In this document: piece after piece, positions 8,862 to 16,818 of the stretch
Numbering within the stretch: the first letter of the stretch is position 1
How the letters are laid out: each line of letters opens with the position of its first letter
Assembly: GCA_964251385.1 (NCBI GenBank)
Contig: CAXUJK010000002.1
Coordinates: forward strand, 1-64,000
Length of the DNA stretch: 64,000 bases
Source: CADCVW01 sp964251385
Lineage (GTDB): Bacteria; Pseudomonadota; Alphaproteobacteria; Sphingomonadales; Sphingomonadaceae
Direction: 5' to 3'
Notes under the pieces: generated by a model
Told to the model about the DNA's origin: nothing
What the model saw: the letters and a program-made list of their open reading frames with translations, nothing else
Databases searched by the model: none
Position numbers and translations under genes: made by a program

Positions 8862-9394
8862 TGGCCACGACGACCCGGCTCACCCCCACTCTGTTCGACA
8901 AGCTCACCGCCGATACGGAGCTGTCCGGCCTCCACGGCGACCCGGACGACGCGGCCCGCCTCAGCCGCGAAACGATGCGCTATTACTCCGTTCCCCGCCT
9001 CGAACGCTTCAACGAAGCCGCGCTGCGCGCCACCATCCGCCGCGATCTCGCTTGGCTGCTCAACACGACGAGCCTGGGTGCCAGCGCCTCGCTCGACCGC
9101 TACCCTCATGTGGCGACCTCCGTCCTCAACTACGGCGTCCCCGATCTCGCGGGCAAATCGCTCCAACGCCGCACGATCCTGCAACGCGCGCGCGAAATCC
9201 GGAGCGCGATCCGCGCGTTTGAACCCAGGCTCGACCCGGCCAGCCTGATGGTCGAACCCGTCGAGCCCGGCGAGAACAGCAAGACCGTCGGCTTCCTCAT
9301 CCACGGCGACATCACGGGCGCGGTCCACCGCATGCCCGTCAAAATCCGGACCGAGATCGAGCCCGACTCCGCCGCGGTCACGGTCGCGGAGTAG
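8861..9394 (+). CDS. tssE: T6SS baseplate protein TssE (gp25-like)
   Basis: This 177-residue protein is a GPW/gp25-family baseplate wedge subunit. Typical features are an N-terminal LFDKL helix, a central DLAWLLNTT segment near residue 65, and a VLNYGVPDLAG motif near residue 90. It is the cytoplasmic wedge protein that works with TssF and TssG as the T6SS baseplate. Its start overlaps the tagJ stop and its stop lies 4 nt before tssF, so translation of the baseplate genes is probably coupled. The acidic C-terminal tail is variable in the family. Confidence 0.92.
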   Translation: MATTTRLTPTLFDKLTADTELSGLHGDPDDAARLSRETMRYYSVPRLERFNEAALRATIRRDLAWLLNTTSLGASASLDRYPHVATSVLNYGVPDLAGKSLQRRTILQRAREIRSAIRAFEPRLDPASLMVEPVEPGENSKTVGFLIHGDITGAVHRMPVKIRTEIEPDSAAVTVAE

Positions 9395-9398
9395 CTCC

Positions 9399-11261
9399 GT
9401 GGACCCCCGCCTGCTGCGCGCCTACAACGACGAACTCGCCTACCTGCGCGAGGCCGCCCGCGAGTTCGGCGAGGAGCACGAGACCGTCGCGGGCCGGCTC
9501 GGCCTCAAAACCCCGACCGATCCCGACCCCTATGTCGAACGACTGCTCGAAGGCACAGCCTTTCTCGCCGCCCGCGTTCAGCTGAAGCTTTCGGACAGTT
9601 TTCCCGAGTTCACGCAAGCCCTCCTGCACGCAATCCAGCCGCATTACCTCGCACCCACCCCGTCGATCTGCATCGCCGGCTTCCAACCACAGGAAGGCGA
9701 CCCGGCGCTTCTCAAAGGCAATGTCGTCGCACGCGGCACAGAGCTGACCGCGACCGCGACTGACCACGGCAACGCTCCCGTCATCTTCCGCACCGGCCAT
9801 CCGGTCACATTATGGCCGCTCGAGATCGCGCAAGTCGAGTATCTCGCAAGCCGCGCCGCCATCGCCCCGTTCGCGGCTGCCGCGGACGTCAAGGCCGAAG
9901 CGGGGCTACGGTTGCGCTTCGCCGGAACAGGCGGCGCAACGCTGACCCAGCTCAACGTCGAAACGCTGCCCCTCTACCTAGACGGCACCGAAGCCGTACC
10001 CGGCGAACTCTACCGCCAGATCGTGGGCGAAACGCTCGCCGTCATCGCCCGTAGCGCCGACGCGGCGGGCGCGGGCGGTTGGACAAAGCTGCCGCTACCC
10101 GCCCAGCTCGGCTTTTCGGACGACGAAGCCCTGCTTCCCGCCGAACAACGCTCCTTCCGCGGCTACCGCTTGCTCGCCGAATATTTCGCCTGTCCCGAAC
10201 GCTTCCTGTTCGTCGAGCTCGCAGGCTTGGCGAAAGCGTTCGCGGGGACGCAAGGCGCGTGCGACATCGTCCTGCTCTTCTCGCGCTCGTCCACGACGCT
10301 CGCCGGCGCGGTCGCGCCTGCCAATCTGCGCCTGTTCGCCACCCCCGCGATCAATCTGTTCGACAAGCAGCTCGGCCGCGTCCCCGTCACCCCCTACGAG
10401 CACGAATACCACGTCATCCCCGACCGCACCCGCCCGCTCGACTTCGAGGTCTACCGCCTCCTCGAAGTCGAAGCGTTCGCGAGAGACGGGGTGGAAGGCC
10501 GCACCGTGGCTCCACTCTACGCGTTCGGAACGCTGCTCTACGACTGGCAGGACGCACTCTTCCACACGACCCAGCTCCGCCCCCGTCGCCTGTCTACCAA
10601 GGAACAGCGGGTGCGCCGCCGCAACGCCTATGTCGGCACCGAAACCTGGATCAGCCTGACCGCCCCTGGCGACGCGGCTCGGCTCGACGAAATCGCCGAA
10701 TTGTCCGTCCGCGCGCTCGTCACGAACCGCGAGTTGCCCGAGCTGCTGACGTTCCGGGGCGACCGCCACTTCAGCGCTCCCGGCGTCCCCGCGCGCAGCA
10801 TCGGCGTCCTGCGTGCACCTTCCCGCCCGCGCCCGCCGATGGGCCTGGGCGACGCGGCGTGGGGGCTGATCGGCCACCTCACCCCCAACTACGCCACGCT
10901 CGCCCCCGAAGACGGCGACGACCCGACGATCCTGCGCGACCATCTGGCCTTGTACGGCCACCCCGACGAGCCCGGCATGCGCAGGCAAATCGACGGCGTT
11001 CTCGGTATCGGATCGCGCATGGTGGCGCGGCGCGTGCCCGGCCTCGATCGCCTCGCGGTCGCGCGCGGCCACCGCATTCGCGTTCGTCTGGACGACGGCG
11101 CGTTCGACAAGTCGCGCATGTTCCTGTTTTCCGCCGTGCTCGAACGCTTTCTGGCGGAATTCGCATCGATCAACGCTTTCACCGAAACGCACTTCGAAAG
11201 CGCGGAAGCGGGCGTGTTCGCACGCTGGCCGCCGAGGGTCGGACGACGCCCGAGCATCTGA
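9399..11261 (+). CDS. tssF: T6SS baseplate protein TssF (ImpG/VasA)
   Basis: This 620-residue protein has the expected TssF length and both ends. The N-terminus reads LLRAYNDELAYLREAA followed by FAEEH-like and RLLEGTAFLAARV helices. The C-terminus is INAFTETHF...RWPPRVGRR, the hallmark end of the family. TssF is a core wedge subunit that with TssE, TssG and TssK positions the spike. The start is a GTG 4 nt after the tssE stop. The last 37 nt overlap the presumed start of tssG. The open frame is undisturbed throughout. Confidence 0.95.
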   Translation: MDPRLLRAYNDELAYLREAAREFGEEHETVAGRLGLKTPTDPDPYVERLLEGTAFLAARVQLKLSDSFPEFTQALLHAIQPHYLAPTPSICIAGFQPQEGDPALLKGNVVARGTELTATATDHGNAPVIFRTGHPVTLWPLEIAQVEYLASRAAIAPFAAAADVKAEAGLRLRFAGTGGATLTQLNVETLPLYLDGTEAVPGELYRQIVGETLAVIARSADAAGAGGWTKLPLPAQLGFSDDEALLPAEQRSFRGYRLLAEYFACPERFLFVELAGLAKAFAGTQGACDIVLLFSRSSTTLAGAVAPANLRLFATPAINLFDKQLGRVPVTPYEHEYHVIPDRTRPLDFEVYRLLEVEAFARDGVEGRTVAPLYAFGTLLYDWQDALFHTTQLRPRRLSTKEQRVRRRNAYVGTETWISLTAPGDAARLDEIAELSVRALVTNRELPELLTFRGDRHFSAPGVPARSIGVLRAPSRPRPPMGLGDAAWGLIGHLTPNYATLAPEDGDDPTILRDHLALYGHPDEPGMRRQIDGVLGIGSRMVARRVPGLDRLAVARGHRIRVRLDDGAFDKSRMFLFSAVLERFLAEFASINAFTETHFESAEAGVFARWPPRVGRRPSI

Positions 11262-12256
11262 CCTTCCTCGCCCGCGCAGGCGCACGCGCACGGGCTTACG
11301 GCCTGTTCCCCGTCGTTCGCGGAGCGGAAGCGCGGGGGACCAACCTTCCGCGCGTCGGCGAGTCACGCCGCCCGGACCAGAACATCGTCGATCTCGAACA
11401 GGTGCCGACGCTCGCCTACCCGGACTCGACGCTCGACGCGGTCACGGTCGCGAACGGCCGCGCGCGCGTGTCCGGCTACTGGCTGGGGATGACCGGCCCG
11501 ATGGGAGCATTGCCCACGCACCTGACCGAGTTCGCGCAGTACGAACGCCGCTACGCCAAGGCGCAGCCGTTCGGCCGTTTCCTCGACCTGCTCGCCGGCC
11601 GCTTCCTGCAGCTTTTCTATCGCGCCTGGGCGGACTCGCAGCCCGCGGCGCTGGCCGACCGCACCGGCGACGACCGTTTTGCGCGCTACCTTTCGGCGTT
11701 GTCCGGCGCGACCGAAGGCGTGACGCCCGACTCGCTTTTCCCCGCAAAAGCGCGGCTGCATTACGCCGCTTTGTTCGCGTCGCGGCGCAGCGCGGCGGGG
11801 ATCGAGGACGCGCTGTCGCATCTGCTCCGCCAGCGCGTGCGCGTACTCGAATATCAGCCGCGCTGGCGCGAGATCGAGGAGGAAGACCGCAGCCGCCTCG
11901 GCACCGCGTTCGCCACGCTCGGCCGCGATCTCGTCCTGGGCGGCCGCGTCCGCCAGGCATCGGACGCATTCCGCGTCGTCATCCGCGCGAGCAGCTTTCG
12001 TGACTACCAGGCGCTGCTGCCCTCCGGCCCGCGCTTCGCGATCGCGGCCGAAGCGCTCGACGCGTTCGCCCCCAGCCATCTCGAATGGGATCTGGCGATC
12101 GAGCTCGAGGAACGCCACGCGACACCGGCAAAACTCGACGGCCGCACGCGGCTCGGCTGGACGGGCTGGCTCGCACCCGGCGACGGCGACCGCATCCGCC
12201 GCGACACGCATTTGACAAAGGCGGGCCGCCGCCACGCCGCGAAGGGGAAACAATGA
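11225..12256 (+). CDS. tssG: T6SS baseplate protein TssG (ImpH/VasB), start codon unusual
   Basis: The ~343-residue product is TssG. It has an N-terminal PEHLTFLARAGARARAYG helix, a GYWLGMTGPMGALPTHLTEF motif around residues 80-100, and the C-terminal DYQALLPSG...LEWDLAIELEE segment. TssG is a baseplate wedge subunit partnering TssF and TssE. The start is uncertain: in this frame I see no ATG, GTG or TTG between the point where tssG-like sequence begins and several hundred nt upstream. The first ATG is at the GMTGPMG motif, which would remove conserved N-terminal residues. I therefore placed it at a CTG (11225-11227) inside the end of tssF; an ATT at 11159 is a further option. The stop overlaps the clpV start as ATGA. 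Confidence 0.85.
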   Translation: MAAEGRTTPEHLTFLARAGARARAYGLFPVVRGAEARGTNLPRVGESRRPDQNIVDLEQVPTLAYPDSTLDAVTVANGRARVSGYWLGMTGPMGALPTHLTEFAQYERRYAKAQPFGRFLDLLAGRFLQLFYRAWADSQPAALADRTGDDRFARYLSALSGATEGVTPDSLFPAKARLHYAALFASRRSAAGIEDALSHLLRQRVRVLEYQPRWREIEEEDRSRLGTAFATLGRDLVLGGRVRQASDAFRVVIRASSFRDYQALLPSGPRFAIAAEALDAFAPSHLEWDLAIELEERHATPAKLDGRTRLGWTGWLAPGDGDRIRRDTHLTKAGRRHAAKGKQ

Positions 12257-14925
12257 CCGAGATCAGCCGCTCCGCACTGTTCGGTCGCCTGAACCCGACG
12301 GGGCTGAAGGCGATCGAGACCGCCACCAGCTTCTGCAAGATGCGCGGCAATCCATATGTCGAGCTCGTCCACTGGCTCCACATCCTGGGGCAGGATGCGG
12401 CCAACGACATCGCGCGGATCCGCGCCGGGTTCGGCATCGACGAGGCGGTGCTCGCCACCGACACAGTCGCCGCGCTGGACGCGCTACCGCGGGGCGCAAC
12501 CGCCATTTCCGACTTCGCGCCCGCGATCGTCGAGACGATCGAGAAGGGGTGGCTGTACGCCTCGCTCCAGTTCGGTGCCGACCGCGTGCGCACGGGGTAT
12601 CTGCTCTACGGAATGCTGAAAAGCCCGACGCTACGCAACGCGCTGTTCGCGATCAGCGGCGAATGGCGCAAGCTGCAGCCCGACCGCATCGCGAGCGACT
12701 TCGCCAATCTGACCACGGGTTCGAGCGAGACCAGCGAAGCCGCCGCCGTAGCGCCGTTGGCGGGTTCCGTACCGACGACACAGCCCGGCGACGGCCAAGG
12801 CGACCCGCTCGCCCGCTTCTCCGTCGATCTTACCGCCAAGGCCCGTGCCGGCGAAATCGACCGCGTCGTCGGGCGCGACGCGGAGATTCGCCAACTCGTC
12901 GACATCCTCCTCCGCCGCCGCCAGAACAATCCCATTCTCGTCGGCGAGGCAGGGGTGGGCAAGACCGCGGTGGTCGAGGGGTTCGCCAGGCGCATCGTGG
13001 ACGGCGATGTCCCGCCCGCGCTCCAGAACGTCACGCTGCGCGCGCTCGACGTGACGCTGATGCAGGCAGGGGCGGGGGTTAAGGGCGAGTTCGAAACGCG
13101 GCTGCGCGGCGTCATCGACGCGGTCGAACAGAGTCCGACCCCCATCATCCTGTTCATCGACGAAGCGCACACGCTGATCGGCGCTGGCGGGCAGGCGGGG
13201 ACCGGCGACGCCGCCAACATGTTGAAACCCGCGCTCGCCCGCGGCGCGCTGCGTACGATCGCGGCCACCACCTGGTCCGAGTACCGTCAGTATTTCGAAA
13301 AGGACCCGGCCCTGACCCGCCGCTTCCAGACGGTCGACGTCGCCGAACCCGACGCCCCGCGTGCCATTTCGATGCTGCGTTCGGTCGGACCCGCGATGGA
13401 AGCGCACCACAAGGTCGTCGTGCTCGACGAGGCGATCGAGGCCGCGGTCAAGTTGTCGCAGCGCTACGTCCCCGAGCGGCAACTGCCCGACAAGGCGGTC
13501 AGCCTGCTCGACACCGCCGCATCGCGCGTGGCCGTGTCGCAGGCGTCGACCCCCGCTCCGGTCGAGGACCGCCAGCGTCGGCTCGAATTGCTGGTAGTCG
13601 AACGCGGCGTGGCGGAGCGCGAGACGGTCGATCGCTACCGGCACGACGACCGGCTGGCCGAACTCGACGGCGAGATCGCGGCCGCACGCGACGCGGTCGA
13701 GACGGTCGTCGCCAAGTGGGAAGCGGAGAAGGCCGCGCTCGAAGGCGTCCGCGCCGCACGCGAAGCCCTGACCGACATGCGCGCCGCCGACGAAGGCGCA
13801 GGGGACGACCCGGCACTCGTCGAAGCACTCGACGCCGCTCTCGCCGCTATGCGCGCGGCGGGCGGCGACACACCCATGGTGTTCGGCGTCGTCGACGCGG
13901 ACTCGATCGCCGCCGTGGTCGGCGACTGGACGGGCATTCCCGTCGGCCGCATGGTCAAGGACGAGATCGCCAGCGTGCTCAGCCTCGCCGAGCGCCTTAA
14001 GGCGCGCGTCGTCGGGCAGGACCACGCGATGGACGCGGTCGCCAGGCGGATCCAGACCAGCCGCGCCAAGCTCGACAACCCGGGCAAACCCGTCGGCGTG
14101 TTCATGCTGTGCGGCCCGTCCGGCGTGGGAAAAACCGAAACCGCGCACGCGCTCGCCGAGCTCCTGTTCTCGGGCGACGATTCGCTCATCGTGATCAACA
14201 TGAGCGAGTTCCAGGAAGCGCACACCGTCTCGACGTTGAAGGGCGCGCCCGCGGGCTATGTCGGGTTCGGGCAGGGCGGGGTGCTGACGGAAGCCGTGCG
14301 GCGCCGGCCCTACTCCGTCGTGCTGCTAGACGAGGTCGAAAAGGCGCACCCCGACGTCCACGAGATGTTCTTCCAGGTGTTCGACAAGGGGTACATGGAC
14401 GACAGCGAAGGTCGCCATATCGACTTCAAGAACACCTTGATACTGCTAACCTCCAATGTCGGCACCGACCTCATCACGACGCTCAGCGCCGACGAGGAGA
14501 TGAAGCCGGAAGCCGAAGCTTTGGGCACCGCGCTCCGTCCCGAACTGCTGAAAGTCTTCCCGCCCGCGCTGCTCGGCCGCCTCAGTGTGCTGCCCTACTA
14601 TCCCCTTTCACCGGAAATGCTGGCGGGCATAGTGAAGCTCCAAATGGACCGCATCGTCCGCCGCATCGCCGAAAATCACGGCATCGTGTTCTCCTACGAC
14701 CAGGGGGTTATCGACCTCATCGTCTCCCGCTGCAACGAAGTGGCGAGCGGCGGCCGCGTCATCGACGCGATCCTGACCAACACGATGCTTCCGGAGCTGT
14801 CGATCGAACTGCTGGAACGCGGCATGCGGGGAGACAAGGTAATTCGGATCGACGTCACGGCGAGGTCAACCGGGTTCGATTACGCGTTCTCGGACACGTC
14901 GAGTCCGCTTGGCGCGGTTCTGTAA
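12253..14925 (+). CDS. clpV: T6SS AAA+ ATPase ClpV (TssH)
   Basis: This 890-residue protein is a Clp/Hsp100 AAA+ unfoldase that disassembles the contracted TssB/TssC sheath. The N-terminal domain (about residues 1-150) is of ClpV type. The first AAA module has Walker A GEAGVGKT near residue 232 and Walker B LFIDEAHT near 300. A coiled-coil middle domain spans roughly residues 435-520. The second module has GPSGVGKT near 622 and LLDEVEKAH near 690. The ATG at 12253 overlaps the tssG stop and follows AAGGGGA. It is the last core T6SS gene in the window; a putative effector gene follows after 49 nt with its own strong ribosome site. Confidence 0.97.
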   Translation: MTEISRSALFGRLNPTGLKAIETATSFCKMRGNPYVELVHWLHILGQDAANDIARIRAGFGIDEAVLATDTVAALDALPRGATAISDFAPAIVETIEKGWLYASLQFGADRVRTGYLLYGMLKSPTLRNALFAISGEWRKLQPDRIASDFANLTTGSSETSEAAAVAPLAGSVPTTQPGDGQGDPLARFSVDLTAKARAGEIDRVVGRDAEIRQLVDILLRRRQNNPILVGEAGVGKTAVVEGFARRIVDGDVPPALQNVTLRALDVTLMQAGAGVKGEFETRLRGVIDAVEQSPTPIILFIDEAHTLIGAGGQAGTGDAANMLKPALARGALRTIAATTWSEYRQYFEKDPALTRRFQTVDVAEPDAPRAISMLRSVGPAMEAHHKVVVLDEAIEAAVKLSQRYVPERQLPDKAVSLLDTAASRVAVSQASTPAPVEDRQRRLELLVVERGVAERETVDRYRHDDRLAELDGEIAAARDAVETVVAKWEAEKAALEGVRAAREALTDMRAADEGAGDDPALVEALDAALAAMRAAGGDTPMVFGVVDADSIAAVVGDWTGIPVGRMVKDEIASVLSLAERLKARVVGQDHAMDAVARRIQTSRAKLDNPGKPVGVFMLCGPSGVGKTETAHALAELLFSGDDSLIVINMSEFQEAHTVSTLKGAPAGYVGFGQGGVLTEAVRRRPYSVVLLDEVEKAHPDVHEMFFQVFDKGYMDDSEGRHIDFKNTLILLTSNVGTDLITTLSADEEMKPEAEALGTALRPELLKVFPPALLGRLSVLPYYPLSPEMLAGIVKLQMDRIVRRIAENHGIVFSYDQGVIDLIVSRCNEVASGGRVIDAILTNTMLPELSIELLERGMRGDKVIRIDVTARSTGFDYAFSDTSSPLGAVL

Positions 14926-14974
14926 TCAAGCGGTAGCAAGACACTGATCAGCGACTGTTAGGAGGGGGTTGAAC

Positions 14975-15832
14975 ATGCAACTTGTCGAACTCGAGCGAGG
15001 ATCGCGCGGCCTTCAGGTCCGAACAGCCCAGAGGCTAGTCAGCGACGCCCTTCGGATGCGTCCTATGCTCGACCTCGATGGAGACTTCGGCCCGCGTACG
15101 GAAGCAGCGGTGCTGAGGTTTCAGCGCGCGCGGGCGATCGAAGTCGACGGGGTCGTCGGACGTGAGACCTGGACGGCGCTCGGCGTCGGTTCCCACGCCG
15201 TCCCGAGAAGAACTGGGGCCGCGACCCAGCAAAAGCCGCTTCCGCGTCCAGCGCCCAGCCGTTCCCCGGCTGTGAGGCCTGCTCGCGTGGTCGCTCCCCC
15301 GCGAACGCCCATAAGGCCCGCTCCGACCAGACGCGCTTCGTCGTCGAACGCGGATGTCGCCCGCGTCGAGACCATTCTCGAGACGGTCGACGTTCCTTGG
15401 ATGAAGGTAGCCATCGCGGAACATGGCGTTCACGAGCTGTCGCTCGGCAACACCGCTCGCATCATCGAGTATCACGCGTCGACTTCGTTGCGGGCCACCA
15501 CCGACGAGGTTCCCTGGTGCGCCTCTTTCGTAAACTGGTGTCTTGCGCAGGCGGGCCTCAAGGGTACACGAAGCGCCCGGGCCGCGAGCTTCGCCGATTG
15601 GGGTACGCAGATCGATCCTCCGCGCTTCGGCTGCATCATGCAAATTTACCGGGCGCGCCGGGGTCAAGACGCGGCCACCGGTTCATCCAGCGGAAACCAC
15701 GTAGGGTTCCTAGTTGGACAAAGTGCCTCTCACATCGAGCTTCTAGGCGGAAACCAGGGAAATCGCGTCAAGTTGTCGAGGTTTTCGCTTGCAAGCTACA
15801 CTGTTCGTGCCTCTCGCTGGCCTAAAGGATAA
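14975..15832 (+). CDS. Putative T6SS effector: peptidoglycan-binding plus CHAP-like cysteine hydrolase
   Basis: This 285-residue protein has two recognisable domains. Residues 1-70 are a PG_binding_1 domain (ending DGVVGRETWTALG). Residues ~85-125 form a Pro/Arg-rich basic linker. Residues ~138-285 resemble the TIGR02594/CHAP (NlpC/P60-like) fold, with Cys182 in VPWCASFVNW and His242 in GNHVGFL as likely catalytic residues. Such enzymes cleave peptidoglycan peptides or amide bonds. There is no signal peptide, so export by the T6SS is plausible. A strong site (GGAGGGGG) precedes ATG 14975. The small lipoprotein gene 3 nt downstream fits an immunity protein. It does not look like a canonical Tae1-4 member. 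A phage-derived endolysin is the main alternative, but no phage genes surround it. Confidence 0.75.
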   Translation: MQLVELERGSRGLQVRTAQRLVSDALRMRPMLDLDGDFGPRTEAAVLRFQRARAIEVDGVVGRETWTALGVGSHAVPRRTGAATQQKPLPRPAPSRSPAVRPARVVAPPRTPIRPAPTRRASSSNADVARVETILETVDVPWMKVAIAEHGVHELSLGNTARIIEYHASTSLRATTDEVPWCASFVNWCLAQAGLKGTRSARAASFADWGTQIDPPRFGCIMQIYRARRGQDAATGSSSGNHVGFLVGQSASHIELLGGNQGNRVKLSRFSLASYTVRASRWPKG

Positions 15833-15835
15833 GCC

Positions 15836-16270
15836 ATGTTCTACAAGACGTGTCGTTCGTTTGCTCTCCTGACCTTTATCCTGCTGGCTGCTTGTGATGC
15901 GCAGGCGTTGCCGGCCAAGCCTGCGGCAAAATCGGTCGCTCGGAACCAGACGTTCCAATCCTTCTGGTCGGCTTTCAGGAAGGCGACGTTGGCGAACGAC
16001 ATGACCGCCGTCATGGCGCTAACAAGATTTCCCGTCGTCGGGCGCGGGCAACTCGACGACGACCGGGAGGTGAAAATCAGTCGGGCGGCTTTTCCGGCCA
16101 AGTTTCGACAAGCTCTCGGAGAAGCCGGCTTGCGGCAAGTCATCCGCGACACGCCCAGCATCTCAGCCGGTGAAATGAACAGTGCTCAAGAACATCATGT
16201 CGATGCCTTGGAGTTTCAGCGCACACCCAGCGGGTGGAGGCTTTTGAAAATCATCCTCGAGAATGATTGA
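15836..16270 (+). CDS. Small lipoprotein, candidate immunity protein for the upstream effector
   Basis: This 144-residue protein has a lipoprotein signal peptide with the lipobox LLAAC (Cys20), so the mature protein is anchored in the periplasm. The rest reads like an NTF2-like small domain: FWSAFRKATLANDMTAVMALTRFP, then a basic region and a WRLLKIILEND end. Many periplasmic sphingomonad proteins share this layout. It starts 3 nt after the effector stop, an arrangement typical of effector-immunity pairs. Peptidoglycan-hydrolase effectors act in the periplasm, where this protein would be. The immunity role is inferred from position and localisation only; no specific immunity family was recognised. 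Confidence 0.65.
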   Translation: MFYKTCRSFALLTFILLAACDAQALPAKPAAKSVARNQTFQSFWSAFRKATLANDMTAVMALTRFPVVGRGQLDDDREVKISRAAFPAKFRQALGEAGLRQVIRDTPSISAGEMNSAQEHHVDALEFQRTPSGWRLLKIILEND

Positions 16271-16298
16271 GGTGAATGGGTAGCGCCGATTTGGCCGC

Positions 16299-16757
16299 TC
16301 AATGATCGTAGCTGCCGAACATGCGCGCTTTGGCGGCGTACTCGTTGGCGAGTCCGCGATAGTTGGCCCGGGCTAAGCGCGCAGCTGCGGTTCGCGCTCC
16401 GGCCGCGGCCGCGCGGGAGCTGTCCAGATTGTCTTGCGACTTGTCGCTTTGCACGAAACGCCTGCCGACGAACCGACCGAGCCGAACACCGGACCCATCT
16501 TCTAAGGCACCCAAAAACGGCCGACCCTTGATCATGGTCCCGTAAAATGCGGCGTTTGCCGCGCGCAGCACGCCGGGTCCATGAGCCGCTTTGGCCGTAC
16601 ATTTCCCATACCAGCTTCTGGCACCAGCGGGCAGTTCGGCGGGAGAGACATACCGGCAATCCGCCTTCCAAAAGAAATCGCCGGTTGCGCGGGACAGCGC
16701 CGGATCGCACGCTGCGAGCATGGTCGCGGCTAAGGGAACAATTGATCGAAGAAGCAT
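16299..16757 (-). CDS. Hypothetical lipoprotein
   Basis: The 152-residue product begins MLLRSIVPLAATMLAAC, a lipoprotein signal with Cys at residue 17. I chose the ATG at 16757 because GGAG lies 9 nt upstream and it opens the signal peptide; the frame continues 45 nt further up. The mature part has a pair of cysteines (in ADCRY and YGKCTA) that could form a disulfide, then a short GVLRAANAAFYGTMIKG segment that weakly recalls a MORN-type repeat, and a basic helical C-terminus. I do not recognise the family. It lies convergent to the candidate immunity gene and upstream of the biotin genes, so a link to the T6SS is possible but not shown. Confidence 0.6.
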   Translation of the reverse strand: MLLRSIVPLAATMLAACDPALSRATGDFFWKADCRYVSPAELPAGARSWYGKCTAKAAHGPGVLRAANAAFYGTMIKGRPFLGALEDGSGVRLGRFVGRRFVQSDKSQDNLDSSRAAAAGARTAAARLARANYRGLANEYAAKARMFGSYDH

Positions 16758-16818
16758 CCGAAACGTCTCCAATAGAACCGACCAAAGGGCGCTTCTGTTC
16801 ACGAGGTATTTTCAACGC

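Noticed and set aside
7454..9394. Phage tail genes (Hcp, gp25-like, VgrG) suggesting a prophage
   Set aside because: Full tssA-H order with ClpV and TagJ identifies a T6SS. There are no capsid, terminase or integrase genes.
10079..11224. Upstream in-frame extension of tssG inside tssF
   Set aside because: The extension is Arg/Pro-rich nonsense from another frame of tssF. Only the part after about 11225 is TssG-like.
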